DNA of 64,000 nt from Knoellia flava TL1 (GCF_000768675.1 NZ_AVPI01000012.1:1-64000), one strand, 5' to 3'. Shown: positions 1-9,975, counted from the first letter of the stretch. The notes: generated from the letters alone by a model not told the origin. A program made the numbers and translations.

Positions 1-53
1 CCGGCGCGGGTGGCTCGGGCGGCTCGGGTGGCGCGGGTGGCGCGGGCGCATGA
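1..53 (+). CDS. nuoI: NADH-quinone oxidoreductase subunit I, C-terminal end (partial)
   Basis: The third forward frame is open from the window edge and stops with TGA at 51-53, overlapping the nuoJ ATG (50-52) as ATGA. Only 16 residues are visible, a low-complexity Gly/Ser/Ala tail. The protein is named from position alone: nuoI precedes nuoJ in standard complex I operons, and actinobacterial NuoI often carries a non-conserved tail after its two 4Fe-4S clusters. No cluster motif lies inside the window, so the identity is inference. Confidence 0.55.
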   Translation, partial: GAGGSGGSGGAGGAGA

Positions 54-655
54 CGTCACTCGACCTCGCGTTCGCCGCGTGCGGAGCCCTGGCCGTCGTC
101 GCCGGCCTGCTCGCGGTGACGACCCGGCAGGTGGTGCACGCCGCGCTCTGGCTCGTCGTCGCGCTCCTCGGCGTCGCGGGGTGCTTGCTCGTCCTCGGGC
201 ACGAGCTCGTCGCCCTCGTGCTCGTCCTCGTCTACGTCGGTGCGATCGTCGTGCTCGTCCTCTTCGCGCTCATGCTCACCCGCGCCCCGATCGGCCCGGA
301 CCGCGCGCACGAGGTGCCGTGGTGGCGGCGGGTGCTCGCGGCGCTCGCCGGTGCCGCGACGTCGGCGCTGCTGCTCATCGCTCTCCTGCCGCTCGCCGGC
401 GACGCGGTCGAGCGGCGCGAGGTCACCAACGCCGCCGTCGCGACCGAGCTCTTCGGGACGTGGGTGTGGCCCTTCGAGGCGCTGTCGGTGCTGCTGCTCG
501 CCGCCCTCGTCGCCGCGCTCGCGGTCTCGCGCAGCGGCCGCGACCGCTCGTCAACCGACCGACCTCTTGCCCGTTTGGGACACGTCGTCCCGGCCGAAGG
601 CCGCTCCGACGTGTCGCAAACGGGCAATAAGTCGAAGCATGGGGGGGCCTCGTGA
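50..655 (+). CDS. nuoJ: NADH-quinone oxidoreductase subunit J
   Basis: Membrane subunit of proton-pumping complex I. The 201-aa product has about five hydrophobic segments in its first 170 residues, including the YVGAIVVLVLFALML stretch typical of NuoJ, and lies between nuoI and nuoK. The last 30 or so residues are polar and unlike NuoJ. They are encoded by a long inverted repeat (560-634) that appears to have landed in the 3' end and supplied a new tail. The TGA (653-655) overlaps the nuoK GTG. The operon is translationally coupled throughout. Confidence 0.93.
   Translation: MTSLDLAFAACGALAVVAGLLAVTTRQVVHAALWLVVALLGVAGCLLVLGHELVALVLVLVYVGAIVVLVLFALMLTRAPIGPDRAHEVPWWRRVLAALAGAATSALLLIALLPLAGDAVERREVTNAAVATELFGTWVWPFEALSVLLLAALVAALAVSRSGRDRSSTDRPLARLGHVVPAEGRSDVSQTGNKSKHGGAS
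560..634. repeat. Long inverted repeat inside the 3' end of nuoJ
   Basis: The arms at 560-587 and 607-634 match at 25 of 28 positions around a 19-nt loop. The outer arm end reads CGACTTATTGCCC on the right side and CGACCTCTTGCCC on the left. The same end is found in the hairpins at 26262, 26348 and 33177. This copy is read as the C-terminal codons of nuoJ, whereas the other three lie between genes. Confidence 0.85.
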
Positions 656-978
656 TCCACCTCGCCGGCCCCTACGTCGTCGCCGCGCTGCTCGTCGGCC
701 TCGGCGTCATGGGCGTGCTCGTGCGCCGCAACGCCGTCCTGCTCCTCATCGGCGTCGAGCTCATCCTCTCGGGCTCCCTCGTCCTCCTCGTTGCGTCCGG
801 CGCCACCTCTGCGTCGCGGTGGGAGGCCTCGAGCGTCCTGCCGCTCTTCGTCATCACCATCGCCGCTGCCGAGGTCGTCGTCGCGCTCGCCGTCATCCTC
901 ACGGCGTTCCGCCTGCGCGGCTCGATCGACCTCGACGAGCCGCTGTCCGGTGCCACGAGCGGCGGTGACGACATATGA
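652..978 (+). CDS. nuoK: NADH-quinone oxidoreductase subunit K
   Basis: Small membrane subunit of complex I, 108 aa, the usual NuoK length, with three transmembrane helices. It has the characteristic GVLVRRNAVLLLIGVELIL region carrying the buried glutamate needed for proton transfer. The GTG start overlaps the nuoJ stop, and a G-rich run at 641-647 may act as ribosome binding site. It ends in an ATGA overlap with nuoL. Polar residues at the C-terminus (from about residue 90) are variable in the family. Confidence 0.95.
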   Translation: MIHLAGPYVVAALLVGLGVMGVLVRRNAVLLLIGVELILSGSLVLLVASGATSASRWEASSVLPLFVITIAAAEVVVALAVILTAFRLRGSIDLDEPLSGATSGGDDI

Positions 979-2873
979 GTGCGCTCTGGGTGGCCCAACT
1001 GCTCGTCGGCATCCCCGTCCTCGCCGCCGTCGTCACGCTCGCGCTGCGGCGCACACCGGCGCTCGCGGCCCTCGTCGCCACGGGCGCGTCGCTGCTGTCC
1101 GTCGTCGTGGCCGTCGTCGGGATGGCCGTCGCCCCGGTGCGCGGTGAGAACCTCGTGCTGCTCCGCCAACCCCTCCGCGTGGGTGCGATCGAGATGCCCT
1201 TCGAGCTGTGGTCCGGTCCGGCCACCGCGGCGGTCGCCGCCGTCGTCGGGCTCGTCGCCGCGGCGGTCCTCGTCTTCACCCGCTGGTACCTCGCCGACGA
1301 CGACCGCCTGGCCCAGTTCGCCGCCACGGTCTCGCTCTTCACCGCGGCGATGATGCTCGTCGTCCACGCCCGCGACCTCGTCCTCACCCTCGTCGGGTGG
1401 GAGGTCATGGGCTGGTGCTCCTACCTCCTCATCGGCCACTGGTCGCGCAAGGAGTCCGCACGCCGCGCGGCATACAAGGCCTTCCTTGTCACCCGCGTCG
1501 CCGACATCGGCTTCGTCCTCGGCGTCGTCGGGCTCAGCGCCGGCGCCGGCTCGACGGGCCTCGACAGGGTCGTCGCCTTCTGGTCGCATACCGGCGGTGG
1601 CTGCGTCGACACCGTGACGCAGACGGCCGCCTGCGTGGCCCCGCCCGAGCCGTGGCTGCGCTCGCTCCTGCTCTCGCTCCTCGTCATCGGCGTCCTCGGC
1701 AAGTCGGCGCAGTTCCCCTTCCAGGACTGGCTGCCCGACGCGATGGAGGGCCCGACGCCCGCGTCCGCGCTCATCCACGCGGCGACGATGGTCGCGGCCG
1801 GCACGGTCGTCCTCGCCCAGCTCTTCGAGGTCCTCGTCCTCGCCGACGGCGCGCGCTGGCTGCTCGGCCTCTCGACCGCCGCGACGATGGTCGGCGCCGC
1901 CGTCCTCGCGCTCGGCCAGTCCGACCTCAAACGCCTGCTCGCGTGGTCGACCGTGAGCCAGGTGGCGATCATGCTCTCGGCGCTCGCGACGGCGACGGCA
2001 GAGATCGGTCCCGACCCCGCGCTCTTCCACCTCTGGTCGCACGCGATCTTCAAGTCGCTGCTCTTCCTCACGATCGGCTGGCTCTCGGTCGTCGCCGGGT
2101 CGACCCTCGCCCGTGCCCTGCGCGGCAGCGTCGCCGTGCACCAGCTCGCCCGCGTCGCTTGGCTCTTCGGACTGCTCGCCCTCGCCGGCGCCCCCTTCGT
2201 GGTCGGCGGGCTCTCCAAGGAGCACGTCATCTCGACCGCCTACGAGGGCGCGATCGGCGCCGGCGGCCCCGGCGTCATCGTCCTCGCCGCGCTCCTCGTC
2301 ACCGTCGTCCTCACCGCGGCCTACGCCACCCGCGCCTGGCTCGTCGTCACCGCGTCGGTCCCGGAGACGGAGTCCGCCCACGACCACGCCCGTATGCCGT
2401 CCGCCCCCGTCCTCGCTGCCCTCGCCCTCCTCACGGTGCTCTCGGTCGTCGGCGGTCTCGTGCTGCTCACGGGTCTGTTCGACATCCACGGCACGTCGCT
2501 CTGGTGGATGGTCCTCACCGTGCTCCTCATCGTCATCGGCGGCGGCATCACCTGGCTGGCCCGGGGCAACGAGGACCCGCGAGACTCCTTCGTCCGCACC
2601 CCGCGCCAACGCGCACTCGCCGACGGCGGGCTCGGGTTCGACACGGCATACCGACGGGGTGTCGCCGAGCCGGTGCTGGGACTCGCGCGGGTCGTCGCCT
2701 TCCTCGACCGAGAGGTCGTCGACGGCTACGTCCGGGGCGCGGCGGCCTCGGCCGGCATCGCCGGCTGGCTCACCGAGCGCGGGCACCGGCGCGAGGCGGC
2801 GTCGGGTGGCGTGGCGCTCGTCGCGCTCGGACTCCTCGTCGCGGCTGGGACGGCGGTGCTCGCGTGGCGCTGA
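975..2873 (+). CDS. nuoL: NADH-quinone oxidoreductase subunit L
   Basis: Antiporter-like proton channel of complex I, 632 aa, full length. Signature stretches are GWEVMGWCSYLLIGHW, the QFPFQDWLPDAMEGPTPASA motif and HAATMVAAG, with many transmembrane helices. The lateral helix region near the C-terminus is followed by a final hydrophobic segment. The ATG overlaps the nuoK TGA. The 3' end overlaps nuoM by about 10 nt if nuoM starts at the GTG at 2864. Confidence 0.96.
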   Translation: MSALWVAQLLVGIPVLAAVVTLALRRTPALAALVATGASLLSVVVAVVGMAVAPVRGENLVLLRQPLRVGAIEMPFELWSGPATAAVAAVVGLVAAAVLVFTRWYLADDDRLAQFAATVSLFTAAMMLVVHARDLVLTLVGWEVMGWCSYLLIGHWSRKESARRAAYKAFLVTRVADIGFVLGVVGLSAGAGSTGLDRVVAFWSHTGGGCVDTVTQTAACVAPPEPWLRSLLLSLLVIGVLGKSAQFPFQDWLPDAMEGPTPASALIHAATMVAAGTVVLAQLFEVLVLADGARWLLGLSTAATMVGAAVLALGQSDLKRLLAWSTVSQVAIMLSALATATAEIGPDPALFHLWSHAIFKSLLFLTIGWLSVVAGSTLARALRGSVAVHQLARVAWLFGLLALAGAPFVVGGLSKEHVISTAYEGAIGAGGPGVIVLAALLVTVVLTAAYATRAWLVVTASVPETESAHDHARMPSAPVLAALALLTVLSVVGGLVLLTGLFDIHGTSLWWMVLTVLLIVIGGGITWLARGNEDPRDSFVRTPRQRALADGGLGFDTAYRRGVAEPVLGLARVVAFLDREVVDGYVRGAAASAGIAGWLTERGHRREAASGGVALVALGLLVAAGTAVLAWR

Positions 2874-4369
2874 TCCTCATGCTCCTCGTGCCCGGCGCCG
2901 TCGGGCTCTGGCTCGTCACCGGCGGACGCGCCCTCCCGGCGTCGACGGCGCGGACGGTGGCCCTCGTCGCCGCCGGTGTCGGCGGCCTCGCGGCGATCAC
3001 GGCCACGGTCATGCGGCCGGTCGTCGACCGCGCGTGGATCCCCGACCTCGGCGTGCGGTGGCACTTCGAGGTCGACGGCGTGAGCGCGCCGCTCGTCGTC
3101 CTCACCGCCGTCATCGGCGTGCTCGTCGTCGCCCACGCCTGGGTCGAACGGCCGTGGGCCGACGCGCCCGGCAGCGGCAGCGCCGCGACCTACCTCGGCT
3201 GCCTCCTGCTCGTCGTCGCCGGCGCCTTCGCCGCGTTCGCCGCCCGCGACGCGGTCCTCTTCTTCCTCGCGTTCGAGGTCGTCCTCCTGCCGATGTGGGT
3301 GCTCATCGGGCGCTACGGCGACCCGCACAGCGCTAGGGCCCGCGCCGACGCCTCGGCCCGGTTCATCCTCTACACCGCCGTCGGCTCGACCCTCATGCTC
3401 GTCGGCATCCTTCTGCTCGTCACGCGCGCGGGCACCGCCGACCTCGGCGAGCTGCCCGCCGCGGCCGCCACCCTCGGGACCGGCGAACAGGCCCTGGTCG
3501 CACTGCTGCTCACGATCGGGCTCGCCGTCAAGGTCCCGGTCTTCCCGCTGCACACGTGGCTGCCCGCCGCGCACACGACCGCGCCGACTGCCGGGTCCGT
3601 GCTCCTCGCCGCGGTCCTCCTCAAGCTCGGCACCTACGGCCTCGTCCGGCTGCCGCTGGCCAACGTCCCCGACGGGTTCTCCCGCATCGCCCCGGTCCTC
3701 GCCATCGCCGGGGTCATCGGCATCCTCTGGGGTGGGCTCATCTGCCTCGTCGAGCGCGACCTCAAGCGGCTCATCGCCTTCTCGTCGGTCGCGCACATGG
3801 GCTTCGTCGTCCTCGGCCTCGCCTCCGGCACCGAGACCGGCGTGCAGGCCGCGCTCATCGGCAACATCGCCCACGGGGTCATCTCGGCGCTGCTCTTCGT
3901 CATCGTCGGCGGGCTCAAGCACCGCTGGGGCTCGGTCGACCTCGCCGTCGTCCGCCCCGCCCTGCGCGAGGTGTCGCCGCGCCTCGGGTTCGCGCTCATC
4001 CTCGGCTTGGCCGCAGGGCTCGGGCTGCCCGGTCTCGCCGGCTTCTGGGGCGAACTCGTCGCGCTGCTCGCGGCGTGGAACCCGGCTCAGCACACCGGCA
4101 TCCTCCGCACCTGCGCCGTCATCGCCGCTGTCGGCGCGGCACTCGCCGCGGCCTACTCGCTGCGCGTCGCCCGCATCGTCTGGGTGGGGGAGCGGGTCGC
4201 CGACGACGCCCGTGAGGCTGCCGTCGCGCAGACCCCCGACGCCCGCTCCGTCGAGCTCGGCGTCATGGCGTTGCTCGGCGCGGCCGTCGTCGTCATCGGC
4301 GTCGCGCCGTGGGTCGTCTTCTCGGTGACCGCCGACGCCGTGACCGCCCTCGTCGGAGGTGGCCGGTGA
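2864..4369 (+). CDS. nuoM: NADH-quinone oxidoreductase subunit M
   Basis: Second antiporter-like subunit of complex I, about 501 aa. Typical segments are FFLAFEVVLLPMWVLIGRYG, KVPVFPLHTWLPAAHTTAPT and LKRLIAFSSVAHMGFVVLG, carrying the conserved glutamate and lysines of the channel. The frame is open far upstream, but that part is antisense-like filler within nuoL. The start is set at GTG 2864, which overlaps the nuoL end; ATG 2879 is the alternative. It ends in a GTGA overlap with nuoN. Confidence 0.94.
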   Translation: MALILMLLVPGAVGLWLVTGGRALPASTARTVALVAAGVGGLAAITATVMRPVVDRAWIPDLGVRWHFEVDGVSAPLVVLTAVIGVLVVAHAWVERPWADAPGSGSAATYLGCLLLVVAGAFAAFAARDAVLFFLAFEVVLLPMWVLIGRYGDPHSARARADASARFILYTAVGSTLMLVGILLLVTRAGTADLGELPAAAATLGTGEQALVALLLTIGLAVKVPVFPLHTWLPAAHTTAPTAGSVLLAAVLLKLGTYGLVRLPLANVPDGFSRIAPVLAIAGVIGILWGGLICLVERDLKRLIAFSSVAHMGFVVLGLASGTETGVQAALIGNIAHGVISALLFVIVGGLKHRWGSVDLAVVRPALREVSPRLGFALILGLAAGLGLPGLAGFWGELVALLAAWNPAQHTGILRTCAVIAAVGAALAAAYSLRVARIVWVGERVADDAREAAVAQTPDARSVELGVMALLGAAVVVIGVAPWVVFSVTADAVTALVGGGR

Positions 4370-5817
4370 CCCTCGACATCCAGTGGGCCCTCCTGCTGCC
4401 CGCCCTCCTGCCGGTCGCCGCGATGGTCCTCGTGCTACTCGTCGACGCCGTTGCGCCCCGGACCCGCCTCGCCGCACCGGTCCTCGGCGCACTCGGGCTG
4501 CTCGGCGGCGCCGTCGCAGCAGTGCCCGGCCTCGTCGCCACCGAGCCACGGCTCACCCTCTGCACCCCCGCGCCCGACGGCCGGTGCATGTGGGACGGCA
4601 GCCCGCTCGCGAGCACCCTCCAGCTCGGGGCACTGCTCGCGACCCTCGCCGTCCTCGCCCTCGTGTCCGTCCGCCGGGTCGGGGTGGTCGAGGTCGTCCT
4701 GCTGCTGGCCTCGGTCAGCGGTGCGGCAGCCGTCGTCGCCGCCCGGGACCTCGGCACGTGGCTCGTCACGCTCGAGCTCGCCACCCTGCCGGTCATCGCG
4801 CTCGTCGCCTGGCGCGAACGCCGCGCCGCCGCGCACGGCGCCCTCACCCTCCTCACGACCTCGCTCGTCTCGTTCGGGCTGCTCGTCCTCGGCACGGCGC
4901 TGTGGGTGACGGCGACCGGCGACCCGACCCTCACCGGCTCCTCGCTCGCCGCGGCGTGGGAGGTCTCCGAGCAGCGCACGCTGGCCGGGCTCGCCACGGT
5001 CGTCCTGCTCGCCGGCCTCGCCTTCAAGCTGTCGGCCGTGCCCTTCCACGCGTGGACTCCGACGACCCTCACCTCGGGGCCCCTGCCCGTGTCGGCCCTG
5101 CTCGCGTCGGCGTCGAAGCTCGCCGCCGTCGGCGCCCTCGTCGTCGTCCTCGCGCCCTACGAGTCCGTCCTTGGCGGTCGCCCTGGCCCGCACGTCGTCG
5201 TGGCCGCGCTCGTCGTTCTCGTCGTCGCGTCGATGCTCGTCGGCACGGTGATGGCGCTGCGCCAGACCGAGGTCGTCCGCCTCCTCGCGTGGTCGACCGT
5301 CGCCCAGGCGGGCTGGATCCTCCTGCCGCTCACCGCTCTCACCGTCGCCGGCCGCCAGGCTGCCGCGGCCTACGCCGTCGTGTATGCCGTCGCCAGCCTC
5401 GTCGCGTTCGCAGCCGTCCGCGCGGTCCACGGGTGGCGCGTCGAGGACGGTCGGAATTTGACGGCATACAGGGGGTTGTTGCGTCGGGACCCGGTCGCGG
5501 GCGGGACGCTCGCGCTGGCCCTGCTCGTCCTCGCCGGGCTCCCACCCGGCGTCATCGGCCTCGTCGCCAAGGTCGTCGCGCTGCGCCCGGCTGTCTCTGC
5601 CGGGTTGTGGCCGGTCGCCGTCGTCGCCGTCGTCGCGGCGGTGCTCGGGATCGCGGTCTACGTGCGCTGGTTCGCGGTGCTCTTCGGTGAGCCCGAGACG
5701 GGTGCCCCGGCACGTCCCCGACGCCGGCGTGCGAGCGTCGCCGTCGCGGTGGTCGGCGCCGCGGTCCTCGTCGTGACGAGCGTGCTCCCGCAGCTGCTCG
5801 TGGGTCTGGTGTCATGA
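4366..5817 (+). CDS. nuoN: NADH-quinone oxidoreductase subunit N
   Basis: Third antiporter-like subunit and last gene of the complex I operon, about 483 aa. It contains the [35 protein letters not shown]-type core seen in NuoN, and [14 protein letters not shown] further on. GTG 4366 overlaps the nuoM stop, so upstream in-frame residues are rejected. No nuo gene follows, which completes the JKLMN order seen in most actinobacteria. Confidence 0.95.
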   Translation: MTLDIQWALLLPALLPVAAMVLVLLVDAVAPRTRLAAPVLGALGLLGGAVAAVPGLVATEPRLTLCTPAPDGRCMWDGSPLASTLQLGALLATLAVLALVSVRRVGVVEVVLLLASVSGAAAVVAARDLGTWLVTLELATLPVIALVAWRERRAAAHGALTLLTTSLVSFGLLVLGTALWVTATGDPTLTGSSLAAAWEVSEQRTLAGLATVVLLAGLAFKLSAVPFHAWTPTTLTSGPLPVSALLASASKLAAVGALVVVLAPYESVLGGRPGPHVVVAALVVLVVASMLVGTVMALRQTEVVRLLAWSTVAQAGWILLPLTALTVAGRQAAAAYAVVYAVASLVAFAAVRAVHGWRVEDGRNLTAYRGLLRRDPVAGGTLALALLVLAGLPPGVIGLVAKVVALRPAVSAGLWPVAVVAVVAAVLGIAVYVRWFAVLFGEPETGAPARPRRRRASVAVAVVGAAVLVVTSVLPQLLVGLVS

Positions 5818-5825
5818 AGGTTGTC

Positions 5826-5840
5826 GCGGAACGTTTCCGC
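5826..5840. promoter_or_regulatory. Short inverted repeat upstream of htpX
   Basis: GCGGAA-CGT-TTCCGC forms a perfect 6-bp inverted repeat 24 nt before the htpX ATG, in the 46-nt gap after nuoN. It could be an operator for a stress regulator. It is too short to hold any confidence without comparison with other genomes. Confidence 0.25.
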
Positions 5841-5863
5841 ACGGCTCGCGCGTTGGAGGAGAC

Positions 5864-6754
5864 ATGCACAACCATTTCAACGGCCTGAAGACCGCCGGGC
5901 TCTTCGGAGCGATCTTCGGACTGCTGCTGGCGCTCGGCTGGGCCGCGAGCGTCTACTTCGGCAACAGCTCATTCATCTGGATCTTCGCCCTCATCGGCGT
6001 CGCGATGACGTTCTACTCCTACTGGAACAGCGACAAGCTCGCCATCAAGGCGATGCACGCGTTCCCGGTGAGCGAGGCCGAGGCGCCGGCGATGTACCGG
6101 ATCGTGCGCGAGCTGTCGACGAAGGCCGGTCAGCCGATGCCGCGTCTCTACGTCTCGCCCACCGAGGCGCCCAACGCGTTCGCCACCGGCCGCAACCCGC
6201 AGAACGCCGCCGTCTGCTGCACCCAGGGGATCCTCCAGCTGCTCGACGAGCGCGAGCTCCGTGGCGTCCTCGGGCACGAACTCATGCACGTCTACAACCG
6301 CGACATCCTCACCGGCTCGGTCGCGGCGGCCATCGCCGGTGTCATCAGCAGCGTCGGGCAGATGCTGTCGTTCAGCGCGATGTTCGGTGGCGGCAACCGC
6401 GACAACGACAACCCCGGCGGTGCGATCGCCGGGCTCGCCATGGCCTTCCTCGCGCCGATCGCCGCGATGTTCATCCAGCTCGCGATCTCGCGCACCCGTG
6501 AGTACGACGCCGACGAGGACGGCGCCACGCTCACCGGCGACCCGCTCGCCCTCGCGTCGGCGCTCGCCAAGCTCGAGGCCGGTGTCTCGCGCGCCCCGCT
6601 CGCCCCCACCAAGGACCTCGTCAACGCGAGCCACATGATGATCGCCAACCCGTTCCGGGCGCAGGACATCTCGCGGCTCATGGCGACGCACCCGCCGATG
6701 GCCGACCGCATCGCCCGACTCCAGGGCATGGCGACCGGCTACCGCCCGAACTGA
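5864..6754 (+). CDS. htpX: Membrane zinc metalloprotease HtpX
   Basis: M48-family protease that degrades misfolded membrane proteins. The 296-aa protein has two N-terminal membrane segments (about residues 8-28 and 36-52), the zinc motif HELMH at 138-142, two further hydrophobic segments after it, and a downstream EYDADEDG region supplying the third zinc ligand. Length and order match HtpX. The ATG is preceded by a good GGAGGAG ribosome site. It is a separate unit from the nuo operon and carries its own short inverted repeat upstream. Confidence 0.95.
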   Translation: MHNHFNGLKTAGLFGAIFGLLLALGWAASVYFGNSSFIWIFALIGVAMTFYSYWNSDKLAIKAMHAFPVSEAEAPAMYRIVRELSTKAGQPMPRLYVSPTEAPNAFATGRNPQNAAVCCTQGILQLLDERELRGVLGHELMHVYNRDILTGSVAAAIAGVISSVGQMLSFSAMFGGGNRDNDNPGGAIAGLAMAFLAPIAAMFIQLAISRTREYDADEDGATLTGDPLALASALAKLEAGVSRAPLAPTKDLVNASHMMIANPFRAQDISRLMATHPPMADRIARLQGMATGYRPN

Positions 6755-6870
6755 CCGGGGTCCAGCCCGGATGAACTGACCGTGCTCCAGCCCGGTCGAC
6801 GGCCCGGGTCCGTGACACGGTGGAAACCGTGGTCCGGACCCGGGCCGTCGCACGTCGTCTGGAGGTCGTC

Positions 6871-7437
6871 ATGGCGCACAAGGTCGGATATCTCATCGGA
6901 AGCCTGTCCAAGGACTCGATCAACCGGGTGCTGAGCCAGTGCCTCATCGCCGTCGCCCCCGACGACCTCGAGTTCCACGAGATCCCCATCAAGGACCTGC
7001 CGCTCTACAACCGCGACCTCGACGACGACTACCCCGCGGAGGCGACGGCGCTCAAGCAGGCGATCGCGGACTCCGACGCGCTGCTCTTCGTCACCCCGGA
7101 GTACAACCGCTCGATCCCCGGCGCGCTCAAGAACGCCATCGACTGGGCCTCGCGTCCCTGGGGCCAGAACTCGTTCGACCACATCCCCGCCGCCGTCATC
7201 GGTGCCTCGGTCGGCGCCATCGGCACGGCCGTCGGGCAGCAGCCGTTGCGCTCGATCCTCAGCTACTGCAACGCCCGTCAGATGACCGCGCCCGAGGCCT
7301 ACATCCACTTCGACCCGGAGGTCTACCTGGCCAGCGGCGAGGTCACCGACGAGGAGAGTCGCGAGTTCCTCCGCGCGTTCATGACCGAGTTCCGCGACCA
7401 CGTCGAGCGCGTCCTCACCGTCCTGCCGCGCGACTGA
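6871..7437 (+). CDS. NADPH-dependent FMN reductase family protein
   Basis: Flavodoxin-fold quinone/FMN reductase of the ChrR/SsuE type, 188 aa, cytoplasmic. The phosphate-binding loop GSLSKDSINR lies at about 10-19. The flavin loop TPEYNRSIPGALKNAIDW at about 78-95 is diagnostic of the family. The ATG at 6871 has GGAGG a few bases upstream; the frame is open further 5' but has no better start. The physiological substrate (quinone, azo dye, chromate or free flavin) cannot be told from sequence. Confidence 0.9.
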   Translation: MAHKVGYLIGSLSKDSINRVLSQCLIAVAPDDLEFHEIPIKDLPLYNRDLDDDYPAEATALKQAIADSDALLFVTPEYNRSIPGALKNAIDWASRPWGQNSFDHIPAAVIGASVGAIGTAVGQQPLRSILSYCNARQMTAPEAYIHFDPEVYLASGEVTDEESREFLRAFMTEFRDHVERVLTVLPRD

Positions 7438-7512
7438 CCGCGGGTCCGAACGGTGCCCCCGGGCGGCCCAGCGGCCCTGCGGTGCCGGTGTGGTGTGTGA
7501 CACCATCTCGGC

Positions 7513-9975
7513 GTGCCATCTCTGACTCGCGACGAAGCCCGGCAGCGGGCGCAGCTCATCACCGTGAACCGCATGGAGGTCGACCTCGACCTCGACCGCG
7601 GCGCAGAGCACTTCAGCTCGACGACACGGATCCGGTTCTCCTGCAGCACTCCCGGTGAGGCGACGTTCCTCGACCTGCGGGCGGTGAGCGTCGAGGCGAT
7701 CGAGCTCAACGGCACGCGCATCGAGCCCGCCGCAGTCGTCGACGGGCGCCTCCCGCTCGAGGGGCTCGCCGCCGACAACACCGTCGAGGTCACGGCGACG
7801 ATGGCGTACTCGCGCGACGGCCAGGGCCTGCACCGCAGCACCGACCCCGCGGACGGCGAGGACTACGTCTACGGCCACCTCTTCCTCGACGCGGCCCCGA
7901 CAGTCTTCGCCTGCTTCGACCAGCCGGACCTCAAGGCTCCGTATGTCGTGACCGTCCGCGCGCCGGAGGAGTGGGTCGTCCTCGGCAACGGCCGAGCGAC
8001 GCGGACCGGCGCCGGAGAGTGGGAGCTGAGCGAGACGCTGCCGCTCGCGACCTACTTCGTCACCGTGTGCGCCGGTCCCTACGTGTCGGTGCACGACGAG
8101 CACGACGGCATCCCGCTCGGCATCCACGCCCGCCGGTCGCTCCGGACCGAGCTCGAGCGCCATGCGCCCCAGATGTTCGAGGTGACGAAGCAGAGCTTCG
8201 ACCACTTCCACCGCACCTTCGACGTCCGCTACCCGTTCGGCGACTACGACCAGGTCTTCGTCCCCGAGTTCAACGCGGGTGCGATGGAGAACCCGGGCTG
8301 CGTGACCTTCCGAGACCCCATGCTCTTCCGCGGTGCGGCGACCCGCGAGCAGGTGCTGCAGCGCAGCAACACCATCTCCCACGAGATGGCGCACATGTGG
8401 TTCGGCGACCTCGTGACGATGGGCTGGTGGGACGACCTCTGGCTCAACGAGTCGTTCGCCGAGTTCATGGCCTACACCGCGACGTCGCGGGCGACCGAGT
8501 TCACCGACAGCTGGGTCGAGTTCGGCATCGTTCGCAAGCAGTGGGGCTACGCCGCCGAGCGCGCGCCGTCGACCCACCCGGTGGCCGGCTCGCCGGCCCC
8601 CGACGCCCAGAGCGCCCTCGCGAACTTCGACGGCATCTCCTACGCCAAGGGTGCGTCGGTGCTGCGCCAGCTCGTCGCGCACATCGGTGAGGAGGCCTTC
8701 AACGCCGGCGTGACGGCATACCTGCGTTCGCACGCCCACGGCAACGGCGAGCTGTCGGAGTTCCTCGCGGCGATGGAGGAGGCCGCAGGTGTCGAGCTGG
8801 ACGGCTGGAGCAAGGCGTGGCTCGAGACCGCGGGCGTCGACGCCCTCGCGCTCGACCGCGAGGGGACCCTGCGACGCACGACCCCGACCGAGCACCCGGC
8901 CGACCGGCCGCACGCGCTCGACGTCGCGGGCTTCACCGAGGGCGCCGAGGTCTTCCGCACGACGTTCACCCTCGACGGCGACGAGGCCACGGTTGACGGT
9001 GTCGACACCGGCGCCGCCGTGCTCGTGCCCAACGCGGGCGATCTCACCTGGGCGCAGGTCGATCTCGACGAGGCGACGCTCGCCGCCCTGCCCCACGAGC
9101 TCCCGCTCGTCGAGGACGCGACCGCGCGGACCGTGCTGTGGGGAGGCGTGCTCACCGGGGTCTACCGCGCCACCGTCGACCCGCGGGTGGCGCTCGACGT
9201 CTTCACCGCGGTCTGGCCGCAGGAGCCGCACGACGCGCTCATGGCGCGCGTGGCGCTCGCCTTCACCGACCGGATCGTCCCGCAGTTCCTGCCCGAGGCC
9301 GTCGCGCAGGAGGCGCGCGGCCGCATCGCCGACGCCGCCCTCACGGCCTTCGAGGACGCCGAGCCGGGGACGGACCGCGCGCTGGTCGCCGCCCGCGTCC
9401 TCGCGGCGACGACGACCGACGAGGACCGGTTGCGTGCTTGGGTCTCCGGACGGTCGCTGCCGCAAGGGCTCGATGGCGACACCGACTTCCGCTGGGCCGT
9501 CGTGCAGTCGATGTCGCGGCTCGGCCTCGCCGACGACGCGCTCCTCGACGAGGTCGAGGCCGCCGACACGACCCTCTCCGGTCGGCTCGCCGGGCTCTCG
9601 GCCCGCGCCGCCCGCCCGGGCGCAGACGACAAGGCGTGGGCGTGGTCCGAGATCACGACCAACCGCGAGCGGTCCAACTACGAGCTCAACGCCCTCGCCA
9701 CCGGCCTGTGGTCGAGCGGCTCCGTCGACGACCTGCGCCCGTATGCCGGCCGCTACGTCACCGACATCCCTCGCCTCGCCGAGTGGGTCGGGGCGGATGC
9801 CCACGACCGGGTGGCGACGCTCGCCTTCCCGTCGCGTGTCGTCGAGCCGGAGACCGTCGCGCTGGTGCGTGCGGCGCTCGGGCGTGACGACGTGCCGTCG
9901 GGTGTGCGCCGGTCGATGGCCGACGAGCTGAGCAAGCTCGAGGAGGCGCTGGCCTCCCGCTCACGCTGGAGCTGA
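7513..9975 (+). CDS. pepN: Aminopeptidase N (M1 family)
   Basis: Zinc aminopeptidase of 820 aa. The exopeptidase motif GAMEN is at 256-260, the zinc motif HEMAH at 290-294 and the third ligand E313 in NESFAEF, which gives the exact HExxH-x18-E spacing. The long C-terminal helical domain is intact. There is no signal peptide, so it is cytoplasmic. The GTG start lies 6 nt after a CACCAT hexamer at 7501-7506 with no ribosome site, suggesting a leaderless transcript. Confidence 0.96.
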   Translation: MPSLTRDEARQRAQLITVNRMEVDLDLDRGAEHFSSTTRIRFSCSTPGEATFLDLRAVSVEAIELNGTRIEPAAVVDGRLPLEGLAADNTVEVTATMAYSRDGQGLHRSTDPADGEDYVYGHLFLDAAPTVFACFDQPDLKAPYVVTVRAPEEWVVLGNGRATRTGAGEWELSETLPLATYFVTVCAGPYVSVHDEHDGIPLGIHARRSLRTELERHAPQMFEVTKQSFDHFHRTFDVRYPFGDYDQVFVPEFNAGAMENPGCVTFRDPMLFRGAATREQVLQRSNTISHEMAHMWFGDLVTMGWWDDLWLNESFAEFMAYTATSRATEFTDSWVEFGIVRKQWGYAAERAPSTHPVAGSPAPDAQSALANFDGISYAKGASVLRQLVAHIGEEAFNAGVTAYLRSHAHGNGELSEFLAAMEEAAGVELDGWSKAWLETAGVDALALDREGTLRRTTPTEHPADRPHALDVAGFTEGAEVFRTTFTLDGDEATVDGVDTGAAVLVPNAGDLTWAQVDLDEATLAALPHELPLVEDATARTVLWGGVLTGVYRATVDPRVALDVFTAVWPQEPHDALMARVALAFTDRIVPQFLPEAVAQEARGRIADAALTAFEDAEPGTDRALVAARVLAATTTDEDRLRAWVSGRSLPQGLDGDTDFRWAVVQSMSRLGLADDALLDEVEAADTTLSGRLAGLSARAARPGADDKAWAWSEITTNRERSNYELNALATGLWSSGSVDDLRPYAGRYVTDIPRLAEWVGADAHDRVATLAFPSRVVEPETVALVRAALGRDDVPSGVRRSMADELSKLEEALASRSRWS

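Noticed and set aside
672-2786. 704-codon open frame on the minus strand opposite nuoK and nuoL
   Set aside because: Its product is low-complexity Arg/Asp/Glu/Gly text, typical of antisense reading of GC-rich genes; the plus strand carries clear complex I subunits.
1208-2863. Long upstream extension of the nuoM frame
   Set aside because: It lies wholly inside nuoL and reads as Arg-rich filler; NuoM homology starts only near 2864.
6739-9804. 1021-codon minus-strand frame opposite the FMN reductase and pepN
   Set aside because: Same antisense artefact; no domain, no ribosome site, and pepN motifs on the other strand are complete.
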